This document shows positions 9,859 to 18,191 of a DNA stretch of 52,112 bases, one piece after another (within the stretch, counting starts at the first letter, position 1; each line of letters begins with the position of its first letter). The position numbers were made by a program, and so were the translations under genes. The stretch comes from Pleurocapsa sp. CCALA 161 (GTDB lineage Bacteria > Cyanobacteriota > Cyanobacteriia > Cyanobacteriales > Xenococcaceae), in assembly GCF_003003995.1 (NCBI RefSeq), contig NZ_PVWF01000024.1, positions 1 through 52,112 on the forward strand, given 5' to 3'. The notes beneath the pieces were generated by a model. It was not told where the DNA came from. It did not search any database and was given only the letters and a program-made list of their open reading frames with translations.

Positions 9859-10440
9859 TTAAGGATTAACTGTTTGATGTGTCCAAGTTTGCTCGGCTTG
9901 CAGAGTATATAAGCAACGTTGTTGAGGATCGCCTTTTAGTTGGAGATGATCGACTCTTTCGGGAGTTAATAGTAATAAACAAAAATTAGCCAGAGGATCA
10001 TTAGCGTCTGGAGGCTCTAGTTCAAATGCCGATTTATCTGACATGGGTTGAGCAGGATCTGGCCAAGTAAATTGCGATCGCGCTGAGTCAGAAAGTTCAT
10101 ACCAAGTTATTTTCCGTGCTTTTTGTAAATTAAGATCAGTTTCTGCCACAGTAATTAATTGAAGCTTCCCTAAGATCCTAAACTGTTCGCGAGTTTTCGT
10201 AAAATACCAACAAACTTCAGCTAAGGGTTGATGCTCAATGTCTTGAATTTTGGCACTACGAGCATCAGTAATTATTTTCAGCCGATTTTGTTCGTCATCG
10301 AAAAAGCCTCGAAAAACCACAGTACGATTAGCAGGATAGCCTGCTGAGTTAACGGTAGCTAACTGAAAATAACGAGAATAGGGTTTAGAACGGTTGCGGT
10401 GAATAGCACTAGAAAGTGGCGATCGCCAAGGAGCAAGCAT
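9859..10440 (-). CDS. PPOX-type FMN-binding flavoprotein (Alr4036/Npun_F5749-like)
   Basis: A 193-residue split-barrel flavoprotein of the pyridoxamine 5'-phosphate oxidase superfamily, in the cyanobacterial Alr4036-type branch. The N-terminus LAPWRSPLSSAIHRNRS and the FMN-contacting NRTVVFRGF (about residues 38-46) are typical, as are AEVCWYFTKTREQFRI (about 78-93) and the C-terminal HLQLKGDPQQR block. The open frame runs 59 codons further upstream, but that part is entirely the translated heptamer repeat. ATG at 10440 is therefore taken as the start, at the first non-repeat codon. The substrate is unknown; family members bind FMN and may not be true PNP oxidases. The repeat array fills its 5' flank, so its ribosome site and promoter must lie in or beyond the repeat. 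Confidence 0.85.
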   Translation of the reverse strand: MLAPWRSPLSSAIHRNRSKPYSRYFQLATVNSAGYPANRTVVFRGFFDDEQNRLKIITDARSAKIQDIEHQPLAEVCWYFTKTREQFRILGKLQLITVAETDLNLQKARKITWYELSDSARSQFTWPDPAQPMSDKSAFELEPPDANDPLANFCLLLLTPERVDHLQLKGDPQQRCLYTLQAEQTWTHQTVNP

Positions 10441-10441
10441 G

Positions 10442-10614
10442 GGCAATGAGCAATGAGCAATGAGCAATGAGCAATGAGCAGTGAGCAATGAGCAATGAGC
10501 AATGAACAATGAGCAATGAGCAATGAACAGTGAGCAATGAGCAATGAGCAATGAACAATGAGCAATGAGCAATGAACAGTGAGCAATGAACAGTGAGCAA
10601 TGAACAGTGAGCAA
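10442..10614. repeat. long heptanucleotide tandem repeat, about 25 units
   Basis: The repeat is a 173-bp run of 7-bp units. Most are GAGCAAT, with scattered variants GAACAAT, GAGCAGT and GAACAGT, so the consensus is GARCARTG-like with two variable purines. Because 7 is not a multiple of 3 and no unit creates a stop, all three minus-strand frames stay open and encode the same Leu-Leu-Ile-Ala-His-Cys-Ser cycle. This generates spurious overlapping open frames. It is a cyanobacterial STRR-type array. It directly abuts the start codon of the flavoprotein gene. Confidence 0.95.
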
Positions 10615-10745
10615 CACATTGTAGAGTGTGCGTTGTCAATCAGAATAACAAATACCAACATTTATGGTATTGTCTACCAGTCATTATTTTGAGTATTTAT
10701 GCCCGTCATTTTGGGTAAATCGAGATAACCAGTAATCAGTAATTG

Positions 10746-11318
10746 TTATCCTGTGGATAGATAAAAACGGAAATAGCCAAATAGATAAAATAAATCGATC
10801 GCAATTACAATTCCTTGTGTCCAGGAGGAATGCAGCCAACTCAGCACCAGCGGATTTACTCCTAATACTAATGCCATCTCAATAAAAGCAACGATTCTGC
10901 CGTGGTGATTAACATCCCAGTAAGAAAAGGGACTGATGAAACGGTAGTTGCTCAAAGGAAAAAAGTGTCGATGAGCATCATCATGATGCACGGGAAGATC
11001 CAATAAAGAATGACAGACTAAACTAACACATAAAATTATCCCTGGTTTATAGTCAAGGCGATAAAAAATAGCAGCCCCGATCAGCGCCACAGGAATCGAA
11101 TGGAACAAAGCCACTGTGTTTTGCCAGACAGGTTCGTAATAAGCCTCTGACCAAATTTTGCCTTCAGGCATTTTATAGATAAACTTGGCAACAAAGTAGA
11201 AAACAAATATTGGCAGATCGGGTAAAATTGCGCCGATTGCGATCGCTAAATGATCTTTAGGAGCAATTGTCTTTCCTAGTAAAGCTAGATTAAGAATATA
11301 GTGACCAGGAGTATTCAT
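10746..11318 (-). CDS. YdjM-like membrane protein, putative metal-dependent hydrolase
   Basis: A 190-residue membrane protein with about four hydrophobic segments. The histidines are spaced as in membrane-bound metal-dependent hydrolases of the YdjM/LexA-regulated type. They include an early His in MNTPGHYILN, a GAILPDLPIF segment, and CHSLLDLPVHHDDAHRHFF (about residues 104-122), where the clustered His and Asp could bind metal. A Ser/Tyr/Trp-rich SPFSYWD follows. The sequence matches a conserved cyanobacterial group rather than the enteric protein, and no substrate is known. Start ATG at 11318. It is monocistronic between two other minus-strand genes. Confidence 0.72.
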   Translation of the reverse strand: MNTPGHYILNLALLGKTIAPKDHLAIAIGAILPDLPIFVFYFVAKFIYKMPEGKIWSEAYYEPVWQNTVALFHSIPVALIGAAIFYRLDYKPGIILCVSLVCHSLLDLPVHHDDAHRHFFPLSNYRFISPFSYWDVNHHGRIVAFIEMALVLGVNPLVLSWLHSSWTQGIVIAIDLFYLFGYFRFYLSTG

Positions 11319-11435
11319 CTATGGTGTTTAGATAGCTAATTCAGATCAGACTTATAGTAGCTTAATGTGCCGTTTTGTAGTTTTTTTATACTAAATTAGT
11401 AATCAGTCCTAAAGGATAAGCTTCGCAAATAATTA

Positions 11436-12005
11436 CTAATCGGTAATCAGCCAAAAAAAGGCTCTTACTCCATCCCGCACAGTCTTTTCGATAGGTTCAG
11501 GTGGATTTTTTGAAGGCACAGAGATGGGTTGAAAATTAATTCCCCGACTACGCAGCACTATGTCGCCAATGACTTTTGCTCGTTGCATATGGTTTTCTGA
11601 GGTGATGAGATATACGCTGTCTATTCCCTGAGTTTTCAGCTCATCCACTAAAGTCGTAAAATTAGTGACAGTATCGCTAGCTCTGTAATCAAAATGAAGG
11701 CGATCGCTTTTAATTCCTGCATTCTGGAAGATCTCTTGTGCATATGCTTGAGGACTACCAGAAGAAATCCAAATGGGTAGATCGGGGTGTTGTTGAGCTA
11801 ATTGAGCTGCATATCGTTCTCGCTCTTCATGCCCCCCCAAAACCAATAAAGCTTCGGGACTGGAGGTTATTTTAAGATGAGCTGGTTTAAATCCGACGCA
11901 GAGGGATGTTGCCACAACGGAGAGCGAAAATAAGTATTTAAAATTGCTGGCTCGATTGAGATTGGTTAAATTGGGTTCTGTTTTTGGGGAGAAACGAAAT
12001 AACAT
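11436..12005 (-). CDS. YdcF/ElyC-SanA family protein (DUF218)
   Basis: A 189-residue protein with an N-terminal hydrophobic stretch (about residues 22-38) that should act as a signal anchor, followed by a DUF218 domain. The domain starts with EALLVLGGHEERERYAA (about 52-68) and continues through IWISSGSP, a DTVTNF segment and VYLITSENHMQRA (about 132-144). Members of this family (SanA, ElyC, YdcF) sit at the envelope and are linked to peptidoglycan or envelope-barrier maintenance; the enzymatic reaction is not established. The ATG at 12005 is the only reasonable start. Confidence 0.85.
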   Translation of the reverse strand: MLFRFSPKTEPNLTNLNRASNFKYLFSLSVVATSLCVGFKPAHLKITSSPEALLVLGGHEERERYAAQLAQQHPDLPIWISSGSPQAYAQEIFQNAGIKSDRLHFDYRASDTVTNFTTLVDELKTQGIDSVYLITSENHMQRAKVIGDIVLRSRGINFQPISVPSKNPPEPIEKTVRDGVRAFFWLITD

Positions 12006-12335
12006 AAGTACAATAAGATTCGGCTCTAATTGCTTGCAGGATAGCTCGTGTAGTGTCTTGCTGAAAAGTGCTGCTGAAATAGATCATCAGTACTGAGTAC
12101 ATATGAAAATGCGATTGCTAATGATACACAATTTCTGGAAAAACTATGAATAAACTCAATCCATTGTATGTAGCTTTGTTTTAGATGTCTCGTATCTAAA
12201 GCATTATTTCTGTATAGTCTGGACAAAAATTGAGCCAGCGATCGCTTTAAGCGATTAAAAAATAAACATGAGGGGGACAGATTTTGTTACTCTTAGAGAC
12301 GCTGTATTTTACTTAATTACTTTAGCTACTTGGGC
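12006..12335. other. 330-bp region between divergent ydcF-like gene and aspS
   Basis: No gene is supported. A 66-codon minus-strand open frame (12026-12226) has no recognisable content. Around 12241-12260 a HIP1 octamer continues into a short inverted repeat (ATCGCT-TTA-AGCGAT), followed by an A-rich run. This could form a weak hairpin upstream of aspS. The region should hold the aspS promoter, but no clear -35/-10 pair stands out. Confidence 0.4.
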
Positions 12336-14126
12336 ATGAGAACAAATTACTGTGGCGAATTGCGACCGGAACATATAGATCAAACTGTTACTATCTTTGG
12401 CTGGGTAGATCGTCGTCGTGACCACGGAGGAGTTATTTTTATTGACTTGCGCGATCGCACTGGGACAGTCCAGATTGTCAGCGATCCTCAACGTACTCCC
12501 CAATCTTATGCTAATGCTGAATCGCTTCGTAGTGAATATGTAGCCAAGATTGTAGGGCGAGTTAGCCAGCGTCCCCCAGAATCACTCAATGATCATCTAC
12601 CGACAGGACAAGTGGAGATCTATGCTGAATCCATTGAAGTCCTCAACGCTGTGAGCAAGCAACTTCCTTTTCAGGTTTCTACTGCCGATACGGAAACTGT
12701 TGGGGAAAAATTGCGCCTCAAACATCGTTATTTAGATTTAAGGCGCGAGCGCATGGCGAAAAACCTTCAGTTACGTCATCAGGTAGTTAAAGCAATGCGA
12801 CGTTTCTTAGAAGATGAACAAAACTTTATGGAAGTTGAAACACCGATTCTGACTCGCTCAACTCCTGAAGGTGCGAGAGATTATCTTGTGCCATCAAGGG
12901 TCAATCCTGGAGATTGGTATGCCTTGCCTCAGTCCCCCCAGTTATTTAAGCAACTCTTAATGGTATCGGGATGCGATCGCTATTATCAAATCGCTCGCTG
13001 TTTCCGTGATGAGGATTTACGCGCCGATCGACAGCCAGAGTTTACTCAGCTAGATATGGAAATGAGTTTCCTCTCTCAAGATGAAATTATTGAACTTAAT
13101 GAAGGGTTAATCAGCCACATTTTTCAAAAGGTTAAGGGGATTGAATTAAATACACCATTCCCCCGCATTACTTATGCCGAATCGATGGCTCGTTACGGTA
13201 CAGATCGTCCTGATACTCGCTTTGAGTTGGAATTAGTCGATGTCTCTGATATTGTGCAAGATTCTGGCTTCCAAGTTTTTTCAGGGGCGATCGCCAGTGG
13301 GGGGCAGGTGAAAGTATTACCTATTCCTGGGGGCAATGATGCCATCTCTAATGTGCGGATTAAACCCAAGGGGGATATCTTTAATGAAGCCGTGACCGCA
13401 GGGGCAAAAGGGATTGCCTATATTCGCGTGCGGGAAAACAACGAAATCGACACTATTGGCGCAATTAAAGACAATTTGAATGAAGAGCAAAAACAGGAGT
13501 TATTGCGCCGTACTGGAGCAAAACCAGGGCATTTACTCTTATTTGGTGCAGGAGACACCGCCACTGTCAATAAATCTTTAGATCGTCTCCGTTTATTTAT
13601 TGCTCAAGAAATGGGCTTAATTGATAACCAGCAGGTTAATTTAATCTGGGTGACAGAATTTCCTATGTTTGAATGGAATGCCGATGAGAAACGTTACGAA
13701 GCACTCCACCATCCTTTTACTGCGCCTTATGCTGAAGATCGAGCCGATTTAACTACCGCAAGAGCGCAGGCTTATGACTTGGTATATAACGGAATTGAAA
13801 TTGGCGGAGGTAGCTTGAGAATCTATCAAAAAGATCTTCAAAAAGAGGTGTTCAAGGCAATTGGTTTATCTGATGCGGAAGCCGATAACAAATTTGGCTT
13901 CTTACTGGAAGCTTTTGAGTATGGCACACCTCCTCATGGAGGGATTGCCTTTGGCTTAGATCGTCTGGTAATGCTACTGGCAGGAGAAGAATCAATTCGA
14001 GATGTGATTGCTTTCCCCAAAACCCAACAGGCTAGCTGTCCTTTAACTAATGCCCCTGCTGCGGTAGATAAGAAGCAGCTTAAAGAACTGGAAATTGCTT
14101 CAACTTATAAACCCAAGCAGGATTAG
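12336..14126 (+). CDS. aspS: aspartyl-tRNA synthetase
   Basis: This 596-residue class II enzyme charges tRNA(Asp), and possibly tRNA(Asn) if non-discriminating. The N-terminal OB anticodon-binding domain includes [21 protein letters not shown] (about residues 20-40). The catalytic core has motif 1 near [20 protein letters not shown] and motif 2 with [20 protein letters not shown]. Motif 3 is [17 protein letters not shown] near residue 530. A bacterial-type GAD insertion lies between motifs 2 and 3 (about residues 290-420), as expected for a ~600-residue bacterial AspRS. ATG at 12336 begins MRTNYCG, like other cyanobacterial AspRS; a TTG two codons earlier is also in frame. Monocistronic. Confidence 0.97.
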   Translation: MRTNYCGELRPEHIDQTVTIFGWVDRRRDHGGVIFIDLRDRTGTVQIVSDPQRTPQSYANAESLRSEYVAKIVGRVSQRPPESLNDHLPTGQVEIYAESIEVLNAVSKQLPFQVSTADTETVGEKLRLKHRYLDLRRERMAKNLQLRHQVVKAMRRFLEDEQNFMEVETPILTRSTPEGARDYLVPSRVNPGDWYALPQSPQLFKQLLMVSGCDRYYQIARCFRDEDLRADRQPEFTQLDMEMSFLSQDEIIELNEGLISHIFQKVKGIELNTPFPRITYAESMARYGTDRPDTRFELELVDVSDIVQDSGFQVFSGAIASGGQVKVLPIPGGNDAISNVRIKPKGDIFNEAVTAGAKGIAYIRVRENNEIDTIGAIKDNLNEEQKQELLRRTGAKPGHLLLFGAGDTATVNKSLDRLRLFIAQEMGLIDNQQVNLIWVTEFPMFEWNADEKRYEALHHPFTAPYAEDRADLTTARAQAYDLVYNGIEIGGGSLRIYQKDLQKEVFKAIGLSDAEADNKFGFLLEAFEYGTPPHGGIAFGLDRLVMLLAGEESIRDVIAFPKTQQASCPLTNAPAAVDKKQLKELEIASTYKPKQD

Positions 14127-14322
14127 AAAGTTAACCAGGGGAAACAGTGAAGAAGAGTTCAGAGTTAATTGACTACTGCCCTGTTTTCTAACCGACTCGT
14201 TTTTTACTGCTGAAAAAATGGTATTCTGTAGTCTAATATAAACGTATCAATCAGCCTGATTAAGGAGGCTTTGAGCCTATTGAAAAGTTTATTATTTAGC
14301 AAAATTTTATAGCTTAAAAACT

Positions 14323-14883
14323 ATGCCATCATCTGAGTTTAACCACAACGAACAATATGACGAGGAAACTCTGACAATTGTTGACGAGGATGGGCGATCG
14401 CTTCCTTGCTACATTGAACAATCTTTGGAAGTAGATCATCTGACTTATTTGTTACTAGTGCCTGTTGATATTCCTGTAATTATCATGACGATTAATCAGG
14501 ATAGCGAAGATGAACTAGAAGCAGCGGTACTGGATGACGAAGAGGCGATCGCCGAAATTTTTGACAACGCCAAAGCGGTGTTGGCCGAACAAAATCTTTA
14601 TTTACACCACACTGCCTATACTTTGACGGCTACGGGAGAATTACCCCCGATTGAAGAAGAGCAGGTTTTAACTCTCGACAGTGGCGAAGATGATGATGAA
14701 ATCGAGGAAGAATTGCAGTCTTTGTGTTACTTTTTTCATGCCGACCAGAAATACGGGATTTATACGCCTTTAACTCCTCTGTTGTTTTTTGCGCGATACG
14801 ATGCAGAAAATCGTTTGGAATTGGTTTCTCCAGATCAAGAAAACTTACTGCCAATTTTAGAAGAATTGTTGTCGGAAGAGTAG
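14323..14883 (+). CDS. DUF3727 domain protein
   Basis: A 186-residue acidic soluble protein conserved in cyanobacteria and plastid-bearing eukaryotes (DUF3727), of unknown function. It starts ETLTIVDEDGRSLPCYIEQ (about residues 14-32), then VDHLTYLLLVPVDIPV. Acidic stretches follow around DDEEAIAEIF and SGEDDDEIEEEL. The C-terminus repeats the 'YGIYTPLTPLLFFARY' type of strand-rich segment. It lies 392 bp upstream of mltG in the same direction. These two genes are commonly adjacent in cyanobacteria, which suggests an envelope-related role, but that is inference from neighbourhood. Confidence 0.88.
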   Translation: MPSSEFNHNEQYDEETLTIVDEDGRSLPCYIEQSLEVDHLTYLLLVPVDIPVIIMTINQDSEDELEAAVLDDEEAIAEIFDNAKAVLAEQNLYLHHTAYTLTATGELPPIEEEQVLTLDSGEDDDEIEEELQSLCYFFHADQKYGIYTPLTPLLFFARYDAENRLELVSPDQENLLPILEELLSEE

Positions 14884-15275
14884 TTTTTCGCAAAAAATGG
14901 TCAGTTCTATAGTCATTTCACATAGAAACTAAAAACTAAACTAATAGTACAAGCTGGCAAATTTGTTGTACAGCTTCTGAGACTAAATCCGCTTGGCAAA
15001 AGTAATGTTTAATTTCTGCGTAAAAATTTGGTGAGGAAATCAGAATAACTAATAACTAATACTTATTACTCATTACTCGTTACTCAATTTTTTAAGTTAC
15101 TTATATGAACCTGATTTAGTATGACTTTTAACTTCCATCACAGATATACCGCAGTATCTTATGGGCATCAATTAGATTGAAAACAGACAGTTCTAAAAAA
15201 CCAGGGTAAGATCAGACCCAGCTTTATTTTTATAAGCCCATGATTAATGATTTAACTTAGCTAGATCTATTTAAA
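14884..15275. other. 392-bp intergenic region upstream of mltG
   Basis: No gene is seen. The middle carries a heptamer repeat (15044-15085) followed by a T-run (15088-15092). The part after it is AT-rich and probably includes the mltG promoter; no -35/-10 pair with good spacing was found. Confidence 0.4.
15044..15085. repeat. heptanucleotide tandem repeat, 6 units
   Basis: Six 7-bp units in register: AATAACT, AATAACT, AATACTT, ATTACTC, ATTACTC, GTTACTC. The unit sequence shifts gradually along the array while the 7-bp period is kept. The array lies in the DUF3727-mltG intergenic region. Confidence 0.75.
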
Positions 15276-16361
15276 ATGACTGCTCAAAAAAAGCGTAAAA
15301 AGCAAACTGCTCGCACTAAACCTAACATAAGCTTGGCGCTCAAACTTATCCCAATAGCTTTGGGCGTGGCTGCTCTTTTGGGTTGGGTTGGCTGGAAAAG
15401 TGCCATTGCTCCTGTTGAGGCGAACAGCAATGGCAAACCACAACCAGTTCAATTTACTGTTAAGCCTGGAGTTTCAGGAAATGAGATTGGTGAACGCTTG
15501 GCTGATGCTGGTTTAGTCAAATCTGTTAATGCTTGGAAGCTGTGGACTAAGTTCAAGCAAGCCAGCGACTCTGCTGGTGGCTTTAAAGCTGGCACTTATC
15601 AATTGTCTCCCGAAGAATCTTTAACTGATATTGCAGGCAAGATTTGGGATGGCAAAATCATGCAGGTCAACTTTACCATTCCCGAAGGTTGGTCAACCAT
15701 GCAAATGGGTAAATACTTTGAATCTCAAGGTTACTTTAGCGCTGCCAAGTTTGCCGAGGCGGTTAAAAACATACCTTACGACAAATATCCTTGGCTTCCC
15801 CAAGGTCTACCAATCTTAGAAGGATTTTTATATCCCGATACCTATAGAATATCTAGCGATTTGACCAACGATCCTCAAGCAATTATCAATACTATGCTGA
15901 CTCGTTTTGAAAAGACAGCTTTGCCAGTTTATGAAGCAGCAAAACCAGATATGAGCTTGTTAGATTGGGTTACTCTCAGCAGCATTGTTGAGAAAGAAGC
16001 TGTAATTGCCAAAGAGCGTCCCTTAATTGCTGGAGTTTTCACCGCTAGGCTGGCTCAGGGAATTAAGCTAGAATCAGACCCCACGGTAGAATACGGCTTA
16101 GGGATCAGACAGACAGCAGATCAACCTTTAACCTATGCTCAAGTAGGAACTCCTTCTCCTTATAACACATATATGAATAAAGGCTTAACCCCTACTCCCA
16201 TCGCTGCGCCTGGTTTGGCGAGTCTTAAAGCTACCTTGAACCCAGAAGATACTAATTACCTCTTCTTTGTCGCACGTTATGATGGTACACACGTCTTCAG
16301 CAAAACTTTAAGTGAGCATGAAGCAGCAACTAGAGAGATTCGTCGCCAGAGAAATCAGTGA
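15276..16361 (+). CDS. mltG: endolytic murein transglycosylase MltG (YceG)
   Basis: This inner-membrane lytic transglycosylase cuts nascent glycan strands and so helps set their length. The first ~18 residues are very basic (KKRKKQTARTKP) and are followed by one membrane helix (about residues 22-42), giving a cytoplasm-in, periplasm-out topology. A LysM-like subdomain covers roughly 50-115 (VQFTVKPGVSGNEIGERL). The catalytic domain holds IPEGWS, the FLYPDTYRI block, and the active-site glutamate in SSIVEKEA (about residues 237-244), then LESDPTVEYG and SPYNTY. All family landmarks are present at the usual length (361 residues). A heptamer repeat begins within the stop codon region. Confidence 0.95.
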   Translation: MTAQKKRKKQTARTKPNISLALKLIPIALGVAALLGWVGWKSAIAPVEANSNGKPQPVQFTVKPGVSGNEIGERLADAGLVKSVNAWKLWTKFKQASDSAGGFKAGTYQLSPEESLTDIAGKIWDGKIMQVNFTIPEGWSTMQMGKYFESQGYFSAAKFAEAVKNIPYDKYPWLPQGLPILEGFLYPDTYRISSDLTNDPQAIINTMLTRFEKTALPVYEAAKPDMSLLDWVTLSSIVEKEAVIAKERPLIAGVFTARLAQGIKLESDPTVEYGLGIRQTADQPLTYAQVGTPSPYNTYMNKGLTPTPIAAPGLASLKATLNPEDTNYLFFVARYDGTHVFSKTLSEHEAATREIRRQRNQ

Positions 16362-16390
16362 ACAGTGATCGATGATCAATGAACAGTGAT
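16356..16390. repeat. heptanucleotide tandem repeat, 5 units
   Basis: Five 7-bp units: CAGTGAA, CAGTGAT, CGATGAT, CAATGAA, CAGTGAT. The first unit contains the TGA stop of mltG. The units match the CARTGAR theme of the long array at 10442-10614, so both probably come from the same repeat family. Confidence 0.75.
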
Positions 16391-16431
16391 TAAATTAATC
16401 CCTAGTTTTCATTTTTTCTCTGACAAAAGAC

Positions 16432-17403
16432 ATGGATTTATTGCGATCGCTTCCAATTGGTTCTTATTTAGAACAACCCGTAACTTGGCTACACAAGGTC
16501 GATCCCAGAGTTAAATTAGCCTGGCTCATGACTTTTTTAATTGCGCCTGTACTGGCTAATCCCTGGTGGCGCATCATCTTGGCAGGGTCATTAATCTTGT
16601 TAACTGTTGTTGCTGGAATTCCATTTCGTGTCTGGCGTAAGCAAATCGGCTGGTTGTTGTTATTATGTACCTTCTTATTTTTATTTGGTAGCGTTGCTCC
16701 CGATACTTTGGCGGTAGAACATCAGCCGAGAATCCCACCCTTTTGTGCTGATTTAAAAGCTGATCCTCAAATAGCCACTAATCATACACCTGACACTTCA
16801 GCATTCTTATCATCTGACTGCAATTTGTTACCAAATGCCAGTAACTATCGCTACGTTTACTTTGATCGACCAAAATTTGGTTTTATTCCCCGCCTGACAA
16901 TTACTCGTCGTTCTTTAGACATAGCCATCAAGATTTCAACTCTTATTTTTACGTTAATTTATAGTACTAGCCTGTATCTTCTAACGACTGCTCCTGAAGA
17001 GATTACCGCAGGCTTAGAAGATCTCATGAGTCCCTTGAGTCGCTTAAATCTACCCATTGCGGAAATTACTTTAACCTTGACTCTTTCTTTGCGCTTTATT
17101 CCTTTGGTGCTAGAAGAAGTACAGAATCTAGTACGTTCAATTCGCACTAGAGCGATCGACTGGAAAAAACTGGGGTTGCGTCGTAGCGCTCAACTGTGGT
17201 TAATTGTTTCGGAAAAATTGCTCGAAAATTTATTGCTGAGAGCGGAACAAATTGCCACAGCAATGGACGTTCGCGGTTTTACTAGTCCTAACGAGCATAA
17301 GGTTCAATGGCATCAATTGAAGCTGAGGTGGCGCGATTGGATCGCTTTAGGCGTTTTAATTCCCTTTTGGTGTGCGCGGTGGTTTATTGGGGGAACGTAT
17401 TAA
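16432..17403 (+). CDS. CbiQ/EcfT-type energy-coupling factor transmembrane protein
   Basis: A 323-residue permease component of an ECF-type transporter. Hydrophobic segments lie near residues 30-50, 52-75, 82-98, 165-190 and 295-315. The conserved opening is TWLHKVDPRVKLAWLM (about 20-35). Ala-Arg-Gly-like coupling helices occur as IRTRAIDWKKLG and LLRAEQIATAMDVRGF (about 270-285), which contact the ATPases. A ~60-residue soluble loop (about 98-155) is inserted after the third helix, as is usual in the cyanobacterial version. No EcfA ATPase or EcfS substrate component lies in this window, so the substrate is unknown. It follows mltG by 70 bp and may be co-transcribed with it. Confidence 0.87.
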   Translation: MDLLRSLPIGSYLEQPVTWLHKVDPRVKLAWLMTFLIAPVLANPWWRIILAGSLILLTVVAGIPFRVWRKQIGWLLLLCTFLFLFGSVAPDTLAVEHQPRIPPFCADLKADPQIATNHTPDTSAFLSSDCNLLPNASNYRYVYFDRPKFGFIPRLTITRRSLDIAIKISTLIFTLIYSTSLYLLTTAPEEITAGLEDLMSPLSRLNLPIAEITLTLTLSLRFIPLVLEEVQNLVRSIRTRAIDWKKLGLRRSAQLWLIVSEKLLENLLLRAEQIATAMDVRGFTSPNEHKVQWHQLKLRWRDWIALGVLIPFWCARWFIGGTY

Positions 17404-17624
17404 GAGTTAGGAGTTCTAAATTTGATTTGTTGGGTTTCGTCCCTCAACCCAACCTACCAACCTACAAAATCGGCGATCGCACTATTTGGAACGACTAGAA
17501 CGTTAAAGAATATATTTGTTGCTTCACTTGAAGGTTTAATATTAGTAAAGATATTACCAATAAAAGGCTAAAAGCTTTTAAAAAAAATAGTTCAAACTAT
17601 CTATCTTAGTTAATAAAAATAAAA

Positions 17625-17960
17625 ATGACTGACCAAGCCAAAGCAAATTATGTCAACGAAAGTGAATTTAATCAGCTGCTGACGGATGAAAAGTTGGTGG
17701 TTGCTGACTATACGGCTAGTTGGTGTGGTCCTTGTAAAGTAGTTGCCCCTCTAATGGATCAGTTAGCTACAGAGTATGGCGATCGCGCTACCGTCGTCAA
17801 AATTGATATTGACGAGAACAAAGATAATGCTAAAAAATATGGGATCAGAAGTATTCCAGCAGTCTTGGTGTTTCGCGATGGAGAAATGGTAGAGAGTTTC
17901 TTTGGTAGCAAACCTTACGAAACTTATAGCAACATTCTAGAAACCCAGTTAAAACTTTGA
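17625..17960 (+). CDS. trxA: thioredoxin
   Basis: A 111-residue cytosolic disulfide reductase. It has the active site WCGPC at about residues 33-37 within YTASWCGPCKVVAPLMD. The cis-proline block is IRSIPAVLVFRDGE (about 75-88), and the C-terminal helix is normal. Length and motifs are canonical for an m-type or x-type cyanobacterial thioredoxin; the exact class cannot be decided by eye. The start ATG follows an A-rich leader. A large palindromic repeat element begins 25 bp after its stop. Confidence 0.95.
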   Translation: MTDQAKANYVNESEFNQLLTDEKLVVADYTASWCGPCKVVAPLMDQLATEYGDRATVVKIDIDENKDNAKKYGIRSIPAVLVFRDGEMVESFFGSKPYETYSNILETQLKL

Positions 17961-17984
17961 AGTTTATTAGCGAGGCATAATGTG

Positions 17985-18106
17985 TGCGATCGCGAAGCGT
18001 ATACCCATTCGGGTACGACGCGAAGGACGGACGCGCCAGCTAATCCTTTAGGACGAGCTGGCGAGCTAATCCTTTAGGGCTAGTCCTTTAGGGCAAGGGC
18101 TTGGAG
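17985..18106. repeat. composite palindromic interspersed repeat
   Basis: This 120-bp intergenic element has nested inverted repeats. The first is GCGTATACCC-ATT-CGGGTA..ACGC (about 17996-18020). The second is a GCCAGCT...AGCTGGC stem enclosing CCTTTAGG (18035-18062). After these come two more CCTTTAGGGC units and an AAGGGCTT end. The first hairpin matches, in reverse, the segment inside thiO-thiG at 39869-39893. The second part resembles the element at 44112-44213. It sits between trxA and the chorismate-enzyme gene and could be a REP-like element or a folded RNA region. Confidence 0.75.
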
Positions 18107-18191
18107 TCTAATCGCTTTTTTCGCCTCCATAGCTTTTTAAATAATCTTAGTGAAAATTTAGTGAAGAGTTGATCGCTATTTAATCCCATTC

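Noticed and set aside
10442-10614. Array considered as CRISPR
   Set aside because: Units are 7 bp with no spacers and no cas genes in the window.
10359-10661. Overlapping open frames across the heptamer array
   Set aside because: They exist only because the 7-bp unit has no stop in any frame. The real gene starts at 10440.
12026-12226. 66-codon minus-strand frame upstream of aspS
   Set aside because: No motif, no ribosome site, and located where promoters are expected.
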